6,693 nt of DNA, from NCBI GenBank assembly GCA_945874515.1, contig CAMCHA010000147.1, positions 1 through 6,693 of the forward strand. Reading direction: 5' to 3'. The notes beneath the pieces are model-generated. The model worked only from the letters and a program-made list of their open reading frames with translations. It was not told the origin of the DNA and did no database searches. Made by a program: the position numbers and the translations under genes. Positions 1-6,693 of this stretch are shown here, one piece after another. How positions within the stretch are numbered: position 1 is the stretch's first letter; each line of letters opens with the position of its first letter. This stretch comes from Asaia bogorensis (GTDB taxonomy: Bacteria > Pseudomonadota > Alphaproteobacteria > Acetobacterales > Acetobacteraceae).

Positions 1-105
1 GGCACGGAAGCCATCCGGAAATGGCGCCAATCCAAGGCGATTCCTGCCAAACACTGGCCTGCCATTCTGGCCGCCACTGGCCTGACTTTGGCCGATATGA
101 CCGGC
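1..105 (+). other. Helix-turn-helix-like mini-domain in frame with CarA (domain, partial)
   Basis: Read in the carA frame, these bases encode [10 protein letters not shown], then [13 protein letters not shown], then [10 protein letters not shown]. The pattern (small residues, W, 'IP', an aromatic/His position, 'I..ATG..L..L') resembles the Cro/YdaS-like helix-turn-helix mini-domains of phage-type regulators. I recall a short domain named 'carph-isopro' in protein databases, described at the N terminus of some carbamoyl phosphate synthase small chains; this may be an instance, but I cannot check it here. Codons look like genuine coding sequence. The segment is joined to CarA by a linker rich in Thr, Pro and Glu (roughly bases 103-165). 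Its first helix lies upstream of the window. It could be a true fusion, or a longer form made alongside a short CarA initiated at 145. Confidence 0.6.
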
Positions 106-1302
106 ACGCCCACCACCGAGACCCCCAAACCGGAGCCCCTTCCCATGGCCGATACCGCCCCCCCTGGCGCCACTGCCTGCCTAGTGCTGGCTGATGGCAG
201 CGTCTTTTGGGGCCGCGGGTTCGGGGCCGAGGGCAAGGCAGTTGCCGAGATTTGCTTCAACACGGGCATGACCGGCTATCAGGAAACCCTGACCGATCCT
301 TCCTATGCCGGGCAGATCATCACCTTCACCTTCCCCCATATCGGCAATGTCGGGACGAATCAGGAAGATATCGAAGCACTGACGCCGGCCGCGCGCGGGC
401 TGATTGTGAAGCAGGATGTCACGGAACCCGCGAATTACCGCGCGACTCGGCATTTGCACGCCTGGCTGGTTTCCCACGGCGTGCCGGGGCTTTCTGGCAT
501 TGATACCCGCGCCTTGACCGCGCGCATCCGCGATGGCGGGCCGCCCAATGGCGTTTTGTGCCACCGCGTGGATGGGAAGTTTGATATCGCGGCGCTCCGC
601 GCCGAAGCCGCTGGCTGGCCGGGGCTGGAAGGCATGGACCTCGCCAAGGATGTGACCTGCCGGCAGAGCTATCGCTGGGATGAAACCGAATGGGCCTGGC
701 CCACGGGTTTTGGCCGCCAGACCGCGCCGAAATACCGCGTTGTCGCGATGGATTACGGCGCCAAGCGCAATATCCTGCGCTGCCTGGCTTCCGCCGGTTG
801 TGATGTGGTGGTGCTGCCTGCAACCGCGACCGCCGAGGATATTTTCGCGCAAAAGCCGGATGGCGTGTTTCTGTCCAATGGTCCGGGTGATCCGGCGGCG
901 ACGGGCACTTACGCGGTGCCCGCGATCCGCGCTGTGCTCGATAAGAAACTGCCGATTTTCGGCATTTGTCTGGGGCATCAATTGCTGTCGCTGGCACTCG
1001 GCGCGCGCACCTTCAAGCTGGCGCGCGGGCATCGCGGTGCCAATCAGCCGGTGAAGGATTTAACGACAGGCAAGGTGGAAATCACCAGCCAGAATCACGG
1101 CTTTGCGGTGGACCCGGAAAGCCTGCCGGGCAATGCGAAGGTCACGCATGTCTCTCTTTTCGATGGCACCAATGAAGGTGTCGCGGCGACAGATCGCCCG
1201 GCCTTTTCCGTGCAATACCACCCGGAAGCGAGCCCCGGCCCTTCCGATAGCCATTATCTGTTTCATCGCTTCGTTGAAATGATCGAAAGGGCCAAGGCAT
1301 GA
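1..1302 (+). CDS. carA: Carbamoyl phosphate synthase small subunit (CarA), 5' end outside window, with N-terminal extension
   Basis: This is the glutaminase subunit that hydrolyses glutamine and passes ammonia to CarB for carbamoyl phosphate synthesis (pyrimidines, arginine; cytoplasm). Numbered from the ATG at 145 it is 385 aa, the usual CarA length. The N-terminal small-chain domain carries [10 protein letters not shown] (from residue 38) and [15 protein letters not shown] (from 115). The class I amidotransferase domain starts near residue 198, with LSNGPGDP at 243-250, nucleophile Cys275 in FGICLGHQ, and His359/Glu361 in QYHPEAS; all catalytic residues are present. The frame has no stop back to base 1. 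Bases 1-105 in this frame encode a plausible helix-turn-helix-like segment, followed by a Pro/Thr-rich linker, so I annotate an open 5' end. Other possible starts are TTG 88, ATG 97 and ATG 145; only 145 has a good Shine-Dalgarno sequence (GGAG, 132-135). The stop overlaps the start of the next gene. Function is very sure; the true start is not. Confidence 0.96.
   Translation, partial: GTEAIRKWRQSKAIPAKHWPAILAATGLTLADMTGTPTTETPKPEPLPMADTAPPGATACLVLADGSVFWGRGFGAEGKAVAEICFNTGMTGYQETLTDPSYAGQIITFTFPHIGNVGTNQEDIEALTPAARGLIVKQDVTEPANYRATRHLHAWLVSHGVPGLSGIDTRALTARIRDGGPPNGVLCHRVDGKFDIAALRAEAAGWPGLEGMDLAKDVTCRQSYRWDETEWAWPTGFGRQTAPKYRVVAMDYGAKRNILRCLASAGCDVVVLPATATAEDIFAQKPDGVFLSNGPGDPAATGTYAVPAIRAVLDKKLPIFGICLGHQLLSLALGARTFKLARGHRGANQPVKDLTTGKVEITSQNHGFAVDPESLPGNAKVTHVSLFDGTNEGVAATDRPAFSVQYHPEASPGPSDSHYLFHRFVEMIERAKA
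132..135 (+). promoter_or_regulatory. Shine-Dalgarno GGAG for the internal carA start at 145
   Basis: GGAG ends nine bases before the ATG at 145. From that ATG CarA has its canonical length and begins directly before the conserved small-chain domain. The TTG at 88 and ATG at 97 have no comparable purine-rich site. If used, this site would give a CarA without the HTH-like extension. Confidence 0.5.
1287..1290 (+). promoter_or_regulatory. Shine-Dalgarno AAGG for the SDR gene, inside the carA 3' end
   Basis: AAGG at 1287-1290 lies eight bases before ATG 1299. A second AAGG at 1294-1297 lies ten bases before an in-frame ATG at 1308. Either start would give a normal SDR, differing by three residues. 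The ATGA overlap with carA points to translational coupling. Confidence 0.5.
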
Positions 1303-2066
1303 ACAAGATGTTTGATCTGACCGGCCGTGTTGCGCTGGTCACGGGCGGCAATGGTGGCATTGGGCTTGGCATGGCAACGGGCCTGGCGAAAGCGGGCGCC
1401 ACAATAATGATCGCCGGGCGCAATGGCGCGAAGAATGATGCAGCAGTGGCGGGTTTGCGCGCGATGGGCGCCAAGGCGGAAAGCATTGCGGTGGATGTGA
1501 CCGACCCGGCTTCCATTACCGCCATGGTGGAAGAAACCGCCAAGCGGTTCGGCCGTTTGGATATTCTGGTGAATAATGCCGGCACGAATATCCGCAACCG
1601 GCCCGAGACTTATAAGCTGGAAGACTGGCACAGCATCATCAACACCAACCTGACCAGCGGCATGTTGGCATCGCAAGCTGCCTACCCGTATTTGAAGGCG
1701 CATGGCTGCGGGCGCGTGATCAATAACGGGTCTATGCTGTCTATCTTTGGCCTGCCTTTGCATGTGGCTTATGGCGCATCCAAGGGCGGCGTGGTGCAGA
1801 TGACGAAATCCACCGCCGTCGCCTGGGCCGCGGATGGCATTACGGTGAATGTGATTTTGCCTGGCTGGATTGATACGGACCTGACGCGCAAGGCGCGGCA
1901 GGATATGGCCGGGCTGAATGACAATGTGCTGGCGCGCACGCCTTCCAAGCGCTGGGGCGAGCCCGGAGATTTTGAGGGGGTTGCGGCCTTCCTGGCTTCC
2001 GACGCCGCGGCCTTCATCACCGGGGTCGCGATTCCGGTGGATGGTGGGTATTCGGTGCAGGGGTGA
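1299..2066 (+). CDS. Short-chain dehydrogenase/reductase (SDR), classical type
   Basis: A 255-aa cytoplasmic NAD(P)-dependent oxidoreductase of the classical SDR family, full family length. The Rossmann motif TGGNGGIG is at residues 15-22, the adenine-contacting Asp at 66 (VDVTD), NNAG at 92-95, and the catalytic tetrad is Asn117, Ser145, Tyr158, Lys162 (YGASK). The C-terminal part has [10 protein letters not shown] (186-195) and the usual [11 protein letters not shown] end (240-250). Arg41 just after the second strand (IAGRN) suggests NADP(H), though this is a soft rule. The overall look is close to the gluconate 5-dehydrogenase / KduD / FabG-like group, which act on sugar acids or 3-oxoacyl substrates; the sequence does not fix the substrate. 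The start overlaps the carA stop by four bases (ATGA), so the two genes are probably co-translated. No damage is seen. An enzyme of sugar-acid metabolism is the best guess; a link to carbamoyl phosphate is not evident. Confidence 0.93.
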   Translation: MNKMFDLTGRVALVTGGNGGIGLGMATGLAKAGATIMIAGRNGAKNDAAVAGLRAMGAKAESIAVDVTDPASITAMVEETAKRFGRLDILVNNAGTNIRNRPETYKLEDWHSIINTNLTSGMLASQAAYPYLKAHGCGRVINNGSMLSIFGLPLHVAYGASKGGVVQMTKSTAVAWAADGITVNVILPGWIDTDLTRKARQDMAGLNDNVLARTPSKRWGEPGDFEGVAAFLASDAAAFITGVAIPVDGGYSVQG

Positions 2067-2077
2067 GTGAATTTCTC

Positions 2078-2081
2078 AAGG
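2078..2081 (+). promoter_or_regulatory. Shine-Dalgarno AAGG for the HEPN gene start at 2091
   Basis: AAGG sits nine bases before ATG 2091. The competing GTG at 2067 directly abuts the SDR stop (2064-2066) and has no clear purine-rich site at the right distance. The protein from 2091 starts MVYDIYSKREG, as expected for this family, so I choose 2091. Confidence 0.5.
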
Positions 2082-2090
2082 TGCGCTGAT

Positions 2091-3002
2091 ATGGTTTATG
2101 ACATCTACTCCAAGCGCGAGGGGCGGCAATCAGGTGCTGTCCCGGATGTCTATGAGTATGAAAATATTCCGCTGTTCTTGCGAATTCAGATTGTACTTTT
2201 ATGTGAACGAATCATCGGCAAGCCAGATTACAACGAGCACAACTTGGCAGCTAAATTCTACGCTACAGTCTGCCTAAGTTTGCGAGAAGAGTACGGGGTC
2301 CGCCATCTTTTTGAGCTTCTGGATCTCGATCGTTTCTCTCGTTCGCATTCGCGGCCATCACTCTACGAACTGTCGGAGTTTTTTGTTAATGAAAAAACAG
2401 TCGCTCGCTGTTTAGATGTTATAGATTTATGTGCTTGCCAATTCGACAAGATGAATCGGCGAGACGCAATCTATACGATAAATCAACGAATAAGAGAAGC
2501 TGGCGTTGGCTATCAATTTGAAAGCGGCAAAATTATACGTGTCGATAATCAGCTTATTCATTCTGAAGTCATGAAGCCTGCGCTGCATTTCATTAGTGCC
2601 AAGGGTTTTGAGGGTGCAAACGAAGAATTTCTCCAAGCGCATGAAAAATATCGTCAAGGCGATTACAAAGGCTCCCTCGTTGAAGGTACGAAGGCCTTAG
2701 AAAGCGTACTAAAGATAATTTTGTCAAAAAATGGTGCGAGTATCACCGCTGGCGACACAGCTAAGAAACTATTCGAAAAATTCAAAGCGTTGGATTTACT
2801 GCCTGAATACTTTCCGGGTCAGATTAATGCATTGTACGATCTTCTCCAAAACAGCGCGACGAAGCCGCGAAATAAAGAACCAGCGGCCCATGGCCAAGGC
2901 GCAGAGATTCGTGAAGTGCCGGAATATCTCGCCGCTTATGGGCTGCACCAGACAGCTTCAGCGATCCTCTTGATCGTGAAGGCGCATGAGGCGGCGCGAT
3001 AA
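2091..3002 (+). CDS. AbiJ-NTD4/HEPN protein, STM4504/CBY_0614-like; probable ribonuclease-type defence protein
   Basis: A soluble 303-aa protein (311 aa if GTG 2067 is used). The N-terminal half has YDIYSKREG (3-11) and YENIPLFLRIQI (23-34), the signature I associate with the AbiJ N-terminal domain 4 of the STM4504/CBY_0614 family. The middle has GVGYQFESGKIIRVD (138-152) and HSEVMKPAL (157-165). The C-terminal half (about 170-303) is helical and HEPN/Abi_C-like, with a conserved GDYKGSLVEGTKALESVLK helix and the motif RNKEPAAHG: Arg260, Asn261, His267. This fits the Rx4-6H motif of HEPN metal-independent RNases, so the active site looks intact. HEPN proteins of this kind are linked to abortive infection and toxin-antitoxin systems; a defence role here is inferred. 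No antitoxin-like or nucleotidyltransferase partner is adjacent. The gene is AT-richer than its neighbours and uses TTA, ATA and AAA codons freely, which suggests recent acquisition. Family assignment is by recognition, not a search. Confidence 0.85.
   Translation: MVYDIYSKREGRQSGAVPDVYEYENIPLFLRIQIVLLCERIIGKPDYNEHNLAAKFYATVCLSLREEYGVRHLFELLDLDRFSRSHSRPSLYELSEFFVNEKTVARCLDVIDLCACQFDKMNRRDAIYTINQRIREAGVGYQFESGKIIRVDNQLIHSEVMKPALHFISAKGFEGANEEFLQAHEKYRQGDYKGSLVEGTKALESVLKIILSKNGASITAGDTAKKLFEKFKALDLLPEYFPGQINALYDLLQNSATKPRNKEPAAHGQGAEIREVPEYLAAYGLHQTASAILLIVKAHEAAR
2150..2880. other. Low-G+C stretch covering most of the HEPN gene
   Basis: Hand counts give 25/60 G+C at 2401-2460 and 23/60 at 2521-2580, against 35/60 at 1801-1860 in the SDR gene and 36/60 at 3181-3240 in the exporter gene. 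The drop begins soon after the gene start and fades over its last 120 bases. Edges are approximate. No insertion sequence, integrase, tRNA or clear flanking repeat marks the borders. Confidence 0.7.
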
Positions 3003-3005
3003 TTC

Positions 3006-3638
3006 ATGCCCACCCTCGAAACCCTGCTGATCTTCGCGGCCCTTTCGCTCGGCCTCGCCGCCACGCCGGGGCCGAATATGCTCTACCTTGTCTCGCGGTC
3101 ATTGGCGCAGGGTGTTGGCGCCGGCATGATTTCGCTGATTGGCTGCCAATGCGGTTCCCTGTTCATCATGCTCTGCGCCGCGGCGGGTATTACGGCGGCG
3201 CTTTTTGCCATTCCCTATGCCTGGGATGTGCTGCGCATTGGTGGTGCTGCTTATCTTGCTTTCCTCGCCTGGCAATGCCTCCGCCCCGGTGGGCAGCCAA
3301 TTTTCACCGCACGCCCCATGCCACGAGAACAAGCATCGCGCCTGTTTGGTGTTGGCTTCGCCACCGCCGCGCTCAATCCCAAAGTCGCGATTTTCTATGT
3401 GGCGGTGTTGCCGCCCTTCATTGATCCTGCGCTTGGCGATGTTTTTCTACAAAGCATCACGCTTGGCGCGGTACAAATTGCCATCGCCATTATCTTCGAT
3501 GGCTTGTTGATTTACGGCGCCGCCGGGGTTTCGCGCTTCCTCAGCGAAAACCCCATTTGGATGGCCGCACAGCGTTGGATTTTGGGCGGTGCTTTGGCGT
3601 TACTCGCGCTCAAGCTCGCCACCGAAAGCCGCGCATGA
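3006..3638 (+). CDS. LysE/RhtB-family amino-acid exporter
   Basis: A 210-aa inner-membrane protein of the LysE translocator superfamily, the normal length for the family. The N-terminal hydrophobic segment runs into the hallmark ATPGPN (19-24), and the second conserved block AALNPKVAIFYVAVLPPF is at 121-138. Hydrophobic segments fall at about 5-27, 40-66, 68-90, 115-137, 145-172 and 190-206, giving about six membrane spans. Family members export basic or neutral amino acids (Lys, Arg, homoserine, threonine, and others); the substrate cannot be read from this sequence. It starts three bases after the HEPN stop, and the nearest GAGG (2988-2991) is 14 bases from the ATG, so translation may rely on coupling to the upstream gene. 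Composition is like carA, carB and the SDR gene, so it appears to belong to the native locus. Because carbamoyl phosphate feeds arginine synthesis, an arginine-related role is conceivable but unproven. Confidence 0.93.
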   Translation: MPTLETLLIFAALSLGLAATPGPNMLYLVSRSLAQGVGAGMISLIGCQCGSLFIMLCAAAGITAALFAIPYAWDVLRIGGAAYLAFLAWQCLRPGGQPIFTARPMPREQASRLFGVGFATAALNPKVAIFYVAVLPPFIDPALGDVFLQSITLGAVQIAIAIIFDGLLIYGAAGVSRFLSENPIWMAAQRWILGGALALLALKLATESRA

Positions 3639-3666
3639 ACCCCCCTCTCACCCTGCTTCAACCCTC

Positions 3667-3670
3667 AAGG
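3667..3670 (+). promoter_or_regulatory. Shine-Dalgarno AAGG for carB
   Basis: AAGG ends nine bases before the carB ATG at 3680. It lies in the 41-base gap 3639-3679, which is C-rich and holds no inverted repeat, T-run or recognisable promoter boxes. This suggests carB is read through from upstream, although a weak promoter inside the preceding genes cannot be excluded. Confidence 0.55.
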
Positions 3671-3679
3671 CCCTGAACC

Positions 3680-6600
3680 ATGCCGAAGCGCACTGACATC
3701 AAATCCATCATGATCATCGGCGCCGGGCCTATCGTCATCGGCCAGGCCTGCGAATTCGATTATTCCGGCGCGCAAGCCTGCAAGGCGCTCCGCGCTGAGG
3801 GCTACCGCGTCATTCTGGTCAATTCCAACCCGGCCACCATCATGACTGATCCGGGGCTGGCCGATGCCACCTATATCGAACCCATCACGGTCGAAATCGT
3901 TGAGAAAATCATCGCCAAGGAACGCCCCGATGCTTTGCTGCCGACCATGGGCGGGCAGACTGCGCTGAATACCTCGCTGAAACTCGCCGAGGCGGGCATT
4001 TTAGAAAAATACGGCTGCGAATTGATCGGCGCCAAGGCGGAAGTGATAGACAAAGCCGAAGACCGGCAGAAATTCCGCAATGCCATGACCAAAATCGGCA
4101 TTGAAAGTCCGAAAAGCGAAATCGCGCACACCATGCCGGAAGCCTGGGACGCACTAAAAATCATCGGTTTGCCTTGCGTCATTCGCCCTTCCTTCACGCT
4201 CGGCGGCACGGGTGGCGGCATTGCCTATAACCGCGAAGAATTCGAACAAATCGTCTCCTCGGGCCTGGCCGCTTCCATGACCAGTGAAGTGCTGGTGGAA
4301 GAAAGCGTGCTGGGTTGGAAGGAGTATGAGATGGAAGTGGTCCGCGACTGCGCGGATAATTGCATCATTATCTGTTCCATCGAAAACCTGGATGCGATGG
4401 GTGTGCATACGGGGGATTCCGTCACCATCGCGCCCGCGCTGACGCTGACCGATAAGGAATATCAGCGCATGCGCGATGCTTCCATCGCGTGTCTGCGGGA
4501 AATCGGCGTGGATACAGGCGGTTCCAATGTGCAATTCGGCATCAACCCGGTTGATGGGCGCATGGTGATCATTGAAATGAACCCGCGCGTGTCGCGTTCA
4601 TCTGCGCTCGCTTCCAAGGCCACGGGCTTTCCCATCGCCAAGGTCGCGGCGAAGCTCGCCGTTGGCTACACGCTTGATGAATTGGCCAATGACATCACCA
4701 AGGTGACGCCGGCCAGTTTCGAACCCACCATTGATTATGTGGTGGTGAAAATCCCGCGCTTCACCTTTGAAAAATTCCCCGGCACGCCGGCCACCCTCAC
4801 CACCTCCATGAAATCGGTGGGGGAGACGATGGCGATTGGTCGTTCTTTCGCGGAAGCCATGCAAAAGGGCCTGCGCGGGCTGGAGATTGGATATTCCGGG
4901 TTGGATGAAGTGCCCATTCCCGGCGATGGCAGCCCGCAGGCTTTCCATGCAGCACTTGCCACGCCGCAGCCTGATCGCATTCTAATTGCGGCGCAGGCCA
5001 TGCGCGCGGGCATGAGCGTGGAAGCGATTCACGAAGCCTGCAAATTCGACCCCTGGTTCCTGCGCGAAATTGAAAAACTCGTGCAAATTGAGGCAGATAT
5101 CCGCAGCAATGGCCTGCCGCGAGACGCGACTGCGCTGCGGAGCATCAAGGCCATGGGCTTTGCCGATAAGCGGCTGGCAGTGCTCACCGGCAGCACCGAA
5201 GCCGAAGTGGCCGCATTCCGCACCAGGCTTGGTGTAACACCGGTCTATAAGCGGATTGATACCTGCGCGGCGGAATTCGCATCTGAGACGCCCTATATGT
5301 ATTCCACTTATGAAGGCGGTTTCGGCACGCCCGTATGCGAGAGCCGCCCGACGGCGCGGCAGAAAATCATCATCCTGGGTGGTGGGCCGAACCGCATCGG
5401 CCAGGGGATCGAATTTGACTATTGCTGCGTGCATGCGGCTTACGCGCTCAAGGAAGCTGGGTTTGAGACCATTATGGTCAATTGCAACCCTGAAACCGTG
5501 AGCACGGATTACGACACGTCAGATCGGCTCTATTTCGAACCGCTGACGGCGGAAGATGTGATTTCGCTGATCCGCAAGGAACAGGAATCCGGTGAATTGC
5601 TCGGCTGCATCGTGCAATATGGTGGGCAGACGCCGCTCAAGCTGAGCCAGGCTTTGCACAAGGCGGGCATCCCGATCCTCGGCACCAGCGCGGAGGCGAT
5701 TGATATCGCCGAAGACCGCGAACGCTTTCAGCAATTGCTGAAGGGCCTTGGCCTGAAGCAACCGCGCAATGGCACGGTGCGCACGCTGGAAGAAGCGGCT
5801 GATGAGGCGGAGCGTATCGGCTACCCCGTTGTGGTGCGCCCTTCCTATGTGCTGGGCGGGCGCGCGATGGAAATTGCCTATAATCGCGAACAGCTTATGC
5901 GCTTTGGCGCGGAGGCTGTGAAAGTTTCCGGCGAAAACCCGATCCTGATTGACCAATATCTGGTGGATGCGATTGAGGTGGATGTGGATTGCATCGCGGA
6001 CAAAGACGGCAATGTGCATGTCGCCGGTGTGATGGAACATATCGAAGAAGCCGGCATTCATTCCGGCGATTCCGCCTGTTCCCTGCCGCCCTATTCCCTG
6101 CCGCCCGCCATTGTCACTGAATTGAAGGCGGAAACGGTTGCAATGGCTCGTGCGCTGAAAGTGCAAGGGCTGATGAATGTGCAATACGCGGTGAAGGATG
6201 GCGAAATCTATGTGCTGGAAGTCAATCCTCGTGCATCGCGCACCGTGCCCTTCGTGGCCAAGGCGACCGGGGTGGAAGTCGCCAAGATCGGCGCGCGGGT
6301 CATGGCCGGCGCCCGCCTGGCCGAATTCAAACTGGATGATGACGCCATCTATCGGCATGTCGCGGTGAAGGAAGCGGTCTTCCCCTTCAACCGCTTCCCC
6401 AATGTGGATGTGATCCTGGGCCCGGAAATGAAATCCACCGGGGAAGTCATGGGGCTTGATGTTTCTTTTGAGCGCGCCTTCCTGAAATCCCAGCTTGGCG
6501 CCGGGGTGAAGCTGCCGGAAGCCGGCACCGCCTTCATCTCCGTGAAGGAATCAGACAAGGGTGCGGCGGTGACGCTGGCCCGCCGCCTTGCCGAAATGGG

Positions 6601-6693
6601 CTTCCGCGTGGTGGCGACGCGCGGCACGGCCGCACGCATCCGCGAAGCCGGCTTCGCCTGCGAAGTGGTGAACAAGGTGCTGGAAGGCCGCCC
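3680..6693 (+). CDS. carB: Carbamoyl phosphate synthase large subunit (CarB), 3' end outside window
   Basis: This subunit makes carbamoyl phosphate from bicarbonate, ammonia delivered by CarA and two ATP. The frame is unbroken for 1004 codons, with no frameshift found on line-by-line reading; E. coli CarB is 1073 aa, so about 75 residues are missing at the C terminus. It has two homologous ATP-grasp halves. In the first half, [20 protein letters not shown] lies near the N terminus, Arg169 in [12 protein letters not shown], and Glu299/Asn301/Arg303 in [18 protein letters not shown], the same numbers as in E. coli. In the second half, [15 protein letters not shown] starts at 567, Arg720 lies in [13 protein letters not shown], and Glu847/Asn849 in [18 protein letters not shown]. 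The C-terminal MGS-like allosteric domain begins near 950 ([12 protein letters not shown]) and is cut after VVNKVLEGR; Lys999 there matches the phosphate-binding Lys of the effector site in E. coli. It lies 41 bases after the exporter gene and about 2.4 kb after its partner carA. Confidence 0.98.
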   Translation, partial: MPKRTDIKSIMIIGAGPIVIGQACEFDYSGAQACKALRAEGYRVILVNSNPATIMTDPGLADATYIEPITVEIVEKIIAKERPDALLPTMGGQTALNTSLKLAEAGILEKYGCELIGAKAEVIDKAEDRQKFRNAMTKIGIESPKSEIAHTMPEAWDALKIIGLPCVIRPSFTLGGTGGGIAYNREEFEQIVSSGLAASMTSEVLVEESVLGWKEYEMEVVRDCADNCIIICSIENLDAMGVHTGDSVTIAPALTLTDKEYQRMRDASIACLREIGVDTGGSNVQFGINPVDGRMVIIEMNPRVSRSSALASKATGFPIAKVAAKLAVGYTLDELANDITKVTPASFEPTIDYVVVKIPRFTFEKFPGTPATLTTSMKSVGETMAIGRSFAEAMQKGLRGLEIGYSGLDEVPIPGDGSPQAFHAALATPQPDRILIAAQAMRAGMSVEAIHEACKFDPWFLREIEKLVQIEADIRSNGLPRDATALRSIKAMGFADKRLAVLTGSTEAEVAAFRTRLGVTPVYKRIDTCAAEFASETPYMYSTYEGGFGTPVCESRPTARQKIIILGGGPNRIGQGIEFDYCCVHAAYALKEAGFETIMVNCNPETVSTDYDTSDRLYFEPLTAEDVISLIRKEQESGELLGCIVQYGGQTPLKLSQALHKAGIPILGTSAEAIDIAEDRERFQQLLKGLGLKQPRNGTVRTLEEAADEAERIGYPVVVRPSYVLGGRAMEIAYNREQLMRFGAEAVKVSGENPILIDQYLVDAIEVDVDCIADKDGNVHVAGVMEHIEEAGIHSGDSACSLPPYSLPPAIVTELKAETVAMARALKVQGLMNVQYAVKDGEIYVLEVNPRASRTVPFVAKATGVEVAKIGARVMAGARLAEFKLDDDAIYRHVAVKEAVFPFNRFPNVDVILGPEMKSTGEVMGLDVSFERAFLKSQLGAGVKLPEAGTAFISVKESDKGAAVTLARRLAEMGFRVVATRGTAARIREAGFACEVVNKVLEGR
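6079..6106 (+). repeat. Short tandem repeat inside carB (13-mer, 15-base period)
   Basis: TTCCCTGCCGCCC occurs at 6079-6091 and again at 6094-6106. It encodes SLPP-Y-SLPP in the second ATP-grasp half, where CarB proteins normally read something like SLP-Y-SL followed by a variable stretch. The period is a whole number of codons, so the frame is kept. It is probably a chance or slippage-derived local similarity with no regulatory role. Confidence 0.5.

Noticed and set aside
2078..2991. Possible direct repeats bounding the HEPN gene (AAGGTGCGCTGA near 2078 and AAGGCGCATGA near 2978)
   Set aside because: The similarity is short and imperfect, needs a gap, and the second copy is inside the coding sequence; it is no better than chance for an attachment or target-site duplication.
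3639..3679. Possible terminator or promoter between the exporter gene and carB
   Set aside because: The gap is C-rich, with no inverted repeat, T-run or convincing -35/-10 pair; only a Shine-Dalgarno sequence is visible.
5519..6358. Long antisense open frame (279 codons) opposite carB, and similar ones opposite carA and the SDR gene (181-1032, 1263-1763)
   Set aside because: They lie entirely opposite clearly conserved coding sequence, have no recognisable domains or start signals, and are typical by-products of GC-rich codon bias.
3680..6693. Internal similarity between the two halves of carB as a possible recent duplication
   Set aside because: The two ATP-grasp halves are the ancient, universal architecture of CarB, not a feature of this genome.
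3680..6693. Suspected break in carB, because no closed open frame with a stop is found there
   Set aside because: Reading each line in frame 2 shows an uninterrupted frame to the last base; the gene simply runs off the window.
1..6693. CRISPR array, tRNA, rRNA, insertion sequence or riboswitch
   Set aside because: No spaced repeats, cloverleaf-like sequence, transposase motifs or terminal inverted repeats were seen; the window is almost wholly protein-coding.

Overview
The window looks like a chromosomal segment of an alphaproteobacterium with moderately high G+C (about 58-60% in hand-counted stretches of the GC-rich genes). The CarA and CarB sequences, and a small helix-turn-helix-like segment running into CarA, make me favour the Rhodospirillales/Acetobacteraceae side. 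That placement is inference from sequence flavour, not a computed phylogeny. All genes are on the + strand.

Layout: (1) 1-1302, carA, the small (glutaminase) subunit of carbamoyl phosphate synthase. Its reading frame is open from the first base, and the segment before the normal CarA start encodes a DNA-binding-like mini-domain in the same frame. (2) 1299-2066, a classical short-chain dehydrogenase/reductase whose start overlaps the carA stop (ATGA). (3) 2091-3002 (possible GTG start at 2067), an AT-richer gene for an AbiJ-NTD4/HEPN-type protein of the STM4504/CBY_0614 kind, with an intact RNx5HG ribonuclease-like motif; it is probably an acquired defence or toxin-like gene. (4) 3006-3638, a LysE/RhtB-family exporter. 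(5) 3680 to the window end, carB, the large subunit, intact for 1004 codons and cut by the window edge inside its C-terminal allosteric domain.

How it works together: CarA and CarB form the enzyme that makes carbamoyl phosphate from glutamine, bicarbonate and 2 ATP, feeding pyrimidine and arginine synthesis. Here they are separated by a roughly 2.4 kb, same-strand, tightly packed three-gene block (oxidoreductase, HEPN protein, amino-acid exporter). Gene junctions are -4, 0 to 24, 3 and 41 bases, and I see no terminator between them, so the whole block may be read as one transcript. The two points most worth following up are the HTH-like N-terminal extension of CarA and the compositionally distinct HEPN gene lodged in a core biosynthetic locus.
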